Positions 61,120 through 64,000 of a DNA stretch of 64,000 nucleotides are shown one piece after another (within the stretch, counting starts at the first letter, position 1; each line of letters opens with the position of its first letter). Origin of the DNA: Paracidovorax valerianellae (GTDB lineage Bacteria > Pseudomonadota > Gammaproteobacteria > Burkholderiales > Burkholderiaceae_C); NCBI RefSeq assembly GCF_900102625.1, contig NZ_FMZC01000001.1:186001-250000 (forward strand), read 5' to 3'. Below the pieces are notes generated by a model, which did not search any database, was not told the DNA's origin, and saw only the letters and a list, made by a program, of their open reading frames with translations. The translations under genes and the position numbers were made by a program.

Positions 61120-62219
61120 TCACCGTCATTACGGGCACCCCTGGTGCTGGCAAAACGCTCTACACCATTGAAAAGTTGCTCCTGCCTCTGGTCGGGACGC
61201 ACATTCCCCAAGAAGGGGCGGATGGTGTCGTCACGATGCACCCTCGGACCATCTACACCAACATCAACGGCTTGTTGCTCGATCACGAGCTCATTGATGG
61301 CGGCGATAACCAAGGTCTGCGAGATTGGCACACCTGGGCAAAGCCCGGCAGCGTCATCGTGTTCGATGAGGTGCAGCGGCATTGGAAGCCAAGAGCGAAC
61401 GGAAGCGCCGTGCCGGCCGACATTGAGGCCCTAGAGACTCATCGACACATGGGCGTTGACTTCATCATCATCACGCAGAACGTCATGCTGGTGGACAAGA
61501 ACATCCACGCCCTCGGTGGGCGCCATTTGCATGTGCGCCGCATTGCCAATATGCCCATGGCCATCGTCTACGAATGGGACCATGTCTCACGTGGATTGCT
61601 GTACGCAAAGAGCATGACGAAGTCCCCTTGGCGCTACAGCAAAAAGGTCTTCAAGCTCTATAAGAGCGCCGATCTTCACACCAAGCAACCCCGGCGCATC
61701 CCTGGCCTGGTCTGGTTCATTCTGGCCGGCATCGCTGGCGTGGGTTTCATGGCTCCAACGACCTATGCGCGGCTCGCGGAGCGCATCGCTGGAGGTCAAG
61801 CCAAGCCCGCTCAGGTCGCCCAGGCCCCACAGCCCGGCGCCAAGTCCCCTGCCGCTCTGCCTGCTGCGTTTGCTGCGTCTCACCCTGGCCAGGTCACCGC
61901 TCCCGCTGCTGTTGCAGCTGCTGCCGCTCCTGCAGCCTCTGCGCCTGTGTTTGCTGGTTGCATGGCTACCGCTACGGCTTGCCGCTGCTATGACACCGGC
62001 GGCAACTCGCTTGATCGTGAGCCGGAGGCCTGCAAAGCCATCACCAAGCCGCCTGCGGTAGTTCTGGCTGGTGGCACCATCCCAGACAACGAGGTGCCTG
62101 CCTTACCTCCGCCTCCAAAGTTTGTCCCCCCGTCAGAGCCCGGCCACGGCCTGCTCGATCTGCGCCGCGCTTTGCGTGATCAGTATCCAGAGAGTCACCC
62201 CAGGCCGGTGACCTTCTAA
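61116..62219 (+). CDS. Zot-like phage assembly ATPase (pI-like)
   Basis: 367 aa. Walker A is TGTPGAGKTLYTIEKLL at the N-terminus, Walker B is SVIVFDEVQRHWKPR near residue 85, and ETHRHMGVDFIIITQNVMLVD follows. A transmembrane segment lies near residue 200 (GLVWFILAGIAGVGFMAP), with a periplasmic Ala/Pro-rich region and a small Cys-containing tail (GCMATATACRCYDTGG). It drives phage assembly and extrusion. The name derives from the Vibrio cholerae zonula occludens toxin homologue; no toxin role is implied. Confidence 0.9.
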   Translation: MITVITGTPGAGKTLYTIEKLLLPLVGTHIPQEGADGVVTMHPRTIYTNINGLLLDHELIDGGDNQGLRDWHTWAKPGSVIVFDEVQRHWKPRANGSAVPADIEALETHRHMGVDFIIITQNVMLVDKNIHALGGRHLHVRRIANMPMAIVYEWDHVSRGLLYAKSMTKSPWRYSKKVFKLYKSADLHTKQPRRIPGLVWFILAGIAGVGFMAPTTYARLAERIAGGQAKPAQVAQAPQPGAKSPAALPAAFAASHPGQVTAPAAVAAAAAPAASAPVFAGCMATATACRCYDTGGNSLDREPEACKAITKPPAVVLAGGTIPDNEVPALPPPPKFVPPSEPGHGLLDLRRALRDQYPESHPRPVTF

Positions 62220-62255
62220 CCGATCACAGCCCTAGAATCCTCCCAGGGAGGCCAT

Positions 62256-62492
62256 ATGGGCATTGAAGATCGAGACTATTACCGCCAAGAATATGCACGC
62301 AAGAATGGCATGCATTACGACACGAAGACGGCAACATATTCGACGCCTAGATGGGCCAAACCGTCTACTGCCCTCGCGCCTGAGAAGAAGCCATTTGAAT
62401 GGCATTGGTCGCTGGTCCTGCTCATGTGCCTAGTCATGGCCGTAGCTGCTGCTGCCTTCGTCCACTACTTCCCGCGAATTGCTGCCTTCTGA
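62256..62492 (+). CDS. Small phage membrane protein
   Basis: 78 aa (MGIEDRDYYRQEYARKNGMH). A polar N-terminus and one C-terminal transmembrane segment (WSLVLLMCLVMAVAAAAFVH). GGGAGGC-like ribosome binding site upstream. Unrecognised. Last gene of the morphogenesis block. Confidence 0.65.
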   Translation: MGIEDRDYYRQEYARKNGMHYDTKTATYSTPRWAKPSTALAPEKKPFEWHWSLVLLMCLVMAVAAAAFVHYFPRIAAF

Positions 62493-63094
62493 GAGACAAA
62501 CGGGGCCCCGAGAACGGAGGCCTTGTGCCGCAGTGGTGGGGTCGGGGTATGGGGTGATAAACCCCATGGTGGACCTCATCTCACCCTGTGCCTTACGTCA
62601 TCGCCAGGGCCTTAACTGCCCCCGCGCAAGGGATCGTTAGTCACACAGTGATTGAGACGGCGCGCCAGACGCTGCCCCATCGAATGATCGGCCCCGAGCA
62701 TGTGTGCAACGCCCCCTGCGCGCAATGAGACACCCCGAGCACCTGTGCCTCGCCCCTCACGCGCAACGCGTGCCAGAGCGGCCGAGGTGGGCAAGCGGAG
62801 CGCCGCACGCCGACAGCCGCGGCGGCCGCCTCGAGCATGAGTGCATGGCCCCGGGAGCGCAGTGTGAATCCCCGAGCACAGGTGCGCTGCCCCGCACGCG
62901 CAATGCTGATCCCCGAGACGGAGACAGAGGCTGGTGGGTTGGCTCAACCGGAGGCCAGAGCCCGGTCCACGCAGTGGATGCGCCCTGCACGTTTTGCTGA
63001 CCCAGTCCTTATGTCCTACTACTTTTGGAGGCCGGCATTTTGAGCTTTTACCAAGTGGGAAAAACAGCAAGATTTCCTGCAGGAGGAACCCGAT
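62493..63094. other. Prophage intergenic region with four hairpin repeats
   Basis: 602 bp without a convincing gene. Four degenerate units share a CCCGAG lead followed by a small hairpin: GCATGTGTGC (62698), GCACCTGTGC (62739), GCATGAGTGC (62835) and GCACAGGTGC (62876). Each pair is spaced 41 bp, with 96 bp between the pairs. Additional CCCCGAGA boxes flank the set (about 62506 and 62911). In filamentous phages this position holds replication origins and the packaging signal. Confidence 0.6.
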
Positions 63095-63706
63095 ATGCGA
63101 TTGATTGGATACGCCAGAGTGTCAACCCGAGAGCAGGAGACTCGCATGCAGCTTGACGCGCTCGCTGCAGCCGGAGTTGGCACGATTTACGAGGAGAAGG
63201 CCAGCAGCATCGGCCAGCGCTATGAGCTGCAGCGCTGCCTTAAATCCCTAACACGGGGAGATGTGCTTGTCGTCTACAAGCTCGACAGAGTTGCCCGCTC
63301 TCTGGTGGATCTGTTGTCGATCCTGGATCGCATCAAGCTGGCCGGCGCCGAGGTGCGCAGCCTTAACGAACCGCTCGACACCACAAGCCCTATGGGCGTA
63401 TTCATGCTGCAGGTCTTGGGCGCCGTCGCCCAGCTCGAGCGAGGCATCATCAGGGAGAGGGTGATTGCTGGCCAGGTGGCGGCGATTTCTAGGGGACAGC
63501 GGCATGGGAGGCCGCGAACGTTGACATCGGAGCAGGAGGCAGAGGTTCTTCGGCTGGTTGCCTTGGGCTCGACTCAGGCCCAGATTGCGCGACAATTGCA
63601 GGTTAGTCGCGCTGTCGTGGATCGGGTAATGAATCCTTGGCGGTCCCGTTATGCGCCACAGAGACCCGTCTTAGGGCCACTGCTTAATGCCCCAACGAAG
63701 TGCTGA
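63095..63706 (+). CDS. Serine recombinase (resolvase/invertase family)
   Basis: 203 aa, behind AGGAGG. Catalytic serine in [14 protein letters not shown] (Ser10), conserved arginine region [38 protein letters not shown], and a C-terminal helix-turn-helix ([20 protein letters not shown]). It ends 20 bp before the gloB start and directly abuts the right phage-host junction. It is therefore the likely integrase of the prophage, unlike XerCD-dependent inoviruses. Confidence 0.88.
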   Translation: MRLIGYARVSTREQETRMQLDALAAAGVGTIYEEKASSIGQRYELQRCLKSLTRGDVLVVYKLDRVARSLVDLLSILDRIKLAGAEVRSLNEPLDTTSPMGVFMLQVLGAVAQLERGIIRERVIAGQVAAISRGQRHGRPRTLTSEQEAEVLRLVALGSTQAQIARQLQVSRAVVDRVMNPWRSRYAPQRPVLGPLLNAPTKC

Positions 63707-63727
63707 AGTAATAATTTCATCGCTCAT
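63707..63727 (-). other. Right prophage junction and stranded native start of the methyltransferase
   Basis: On the minus strand ATG AGC GAT GAA AT (63727 down to 63714) is the original 5' end of the methyltransferase gene whose body now starts near 56210. Its ATG overlaps the gloB ATG (63726) in opposite orientation. Phage sequence begins after the shared GAAAT core. Confidence 0.75.
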
Positions 63728-64000
63728 GAACTTGCTGCCACTGCCCGCCTTTACCGACAACTACATCTGGATGCTGCACGACGCGCACGCTGCGGTCGTG
63801 GTCGATCCGGGAGAAGCGGGCCCGGTCTTGCAGGCATTGCAAACCCTGAACCTGCCATTGCAGGCGATTCTAGTCACGCACCACCACGCCGATCACACCG
63901 GCGGGGTACCCGCGCTGCGCGAAGCCACCGGCGCCCGCGTTTTCGGTCCCGCGCACGAGAAGATGCCCGAGCCGATCACCCGGCTGAACCAGGGCGACAC
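63726..64000 (+). CDS. gloB: Hydroxyacylglutathione hydrolase (glyoxalase II), partial
   Basis: First 91 residues visible, running off the window end. [19 protein letters not shown] at the start and the metallo-beta-lactamase metal motif [10 protein letters not shown] near residue 52 are characteristic of GloB, which hydrolyses S-lactoylglutathione to lactate and glutathione in the cytoplasm. The prophage sits immediately upstream, so its promoter may now lie in phage sequence at the end of the recombinase gene. Confidence 0.93.
   Translation, partial: MNLLPLPAFTDNYIWMLHDAHAAVVVDPGEAGPVLQALQTLNLPLQAILVTHHHADHTGGVPALREATGARVFGPAHEKMPEPITRLNQGD

Larger units (their letters stand above)
56206..63720. 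mobile_element. Filamentous (inovirus) prophage, about 7.5 kb
   Basis: Gene order: repressor (minus strand), then on the plus strand three small early genes, Rep, ssDNA-binding protein, major coat, small membrane protein, adsorption-type minor coat, DUF2523-like, Zot, small membrane protein, intergenic repeat region, serine recombinase. This is the canonical modular order of inoviruses. It is inserted in the 5' codons of the methyltransferase gene: the host sequence ATG AGC GAT GAA AT at 63714-63727 (minus strand) continues at 56210 with ATCATAGGTTTGCACC. The shared core is GAAAT. Confidence 0.88.

Noticed and set aside
61116-62219. Zot as a secreted host toxin
   Set aside because: Walker motifs, transmembrane segment and position among coat genes point to the phage assembly ATPase; nothing in the sequence supports a toxin function.
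62698-62885. CRISPR-like spacing of repeats
   Set aside because: Units are degenerate, only four, unevenly spaced (41, 96, 41 bp), with no identical direct repeats and no cas genes.
62601-63070. Several short ORFs on both strands in the phage intergenic region
   Set aside because: They overlap the hairpin repeats, lack ribosome binding sites and resemble translated repeats. The region is better explained as a non-coding origin or packaging area.
56200-63727. A dif/XerCD attachment site for the inovirus
   Set aside because: No dif-like 28-bp sequence found at either junction; the ends share only GAAAT and a serine recombinase gene adjoins the junction.

Overview
The window is a high-GC chromosomal segment of a Comamonadaceae betaproteobacterium, most likely a plant-associated Acidovorax/Paracidovorax. 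The basis is gene content and codon use, a dispersed short repeat typical of that group, and one gene that sits behind an hrp-type PIP box as type III effectors do. Species was not tested.

Layout. 1-3.6 kb: methionine importer metN-metI and metQ, with an unrelated acetyltransferase between them. 4-16.3 kb: organosulfur genes (two sulfonate-type binding proteins, a DszC/SfnB-like flavoprotein, a class II aldolase, an SsuD-like monooxygenase, a thiol dioxygenase and a four-domain rhodanese), interrupted by an MFS/LysR pair and an AT-richer patch (10.7-12.5 kb) with a broken trypsin-like protease gene and a HEPN-like protein. 16.3-18.5 kb: a sensor kinase, a pseudouridine synthase and tRNA-Gly(CCC).

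18.49-25.31 kb is a 6.8-kb AT-rich mobilizable element integrated in the 3' end of the tRNA-Gly gene and flanked by an 18-bp direct repeat. It carries a tyrosine integrase, a MobV relaxase with a candidate oriT, an XRE regulator, a peptidoglycan amidase paired with a small membrane protein, a two-gene toxin/antitoxin-like pair, and a hairpin-rich non-coding region with a candidate small RNA. Directly beyond it is a 194-aa Ser/Arg-rich protein behind a perfect PIP box, a candidate type III effector.

26-56 kb is mainly core genome: AsmA, an FAD monooxygenase, the SOS mutagenesis cassette imuA-imuB-dnaE2 with a LexA box, ppa divergent from hppA, an M20 hydrolase, an Mpo1-like protein, a Crp/Fnr regulator, an aldehyde dehydrogenase, a ZIP transporter and a superoxide dismutase. 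Next come a catalase-like/LodA fusion with its LodB flavoprotein, an SDR, the cofactor genes moaA-mobA-(GNAT)-moeA, a thioredoxin and rnhA.

56.2-63.71 kb is a filamentous (inovirus) prophage: repressor, small early genes, Rep, ssDNA-binding protein, coat proteins, Zot and a serine recombinase. It is inserted inside the first codons of a SAM methyltransferase gene. The native start codon is still visible at the far side, overlapping the start codon of gloB, which runs off the window.

A family of short GCTAT...ATAGC repeats is scattered through intergenic regions and also lies in frame inside moeA and probably dnaE2.
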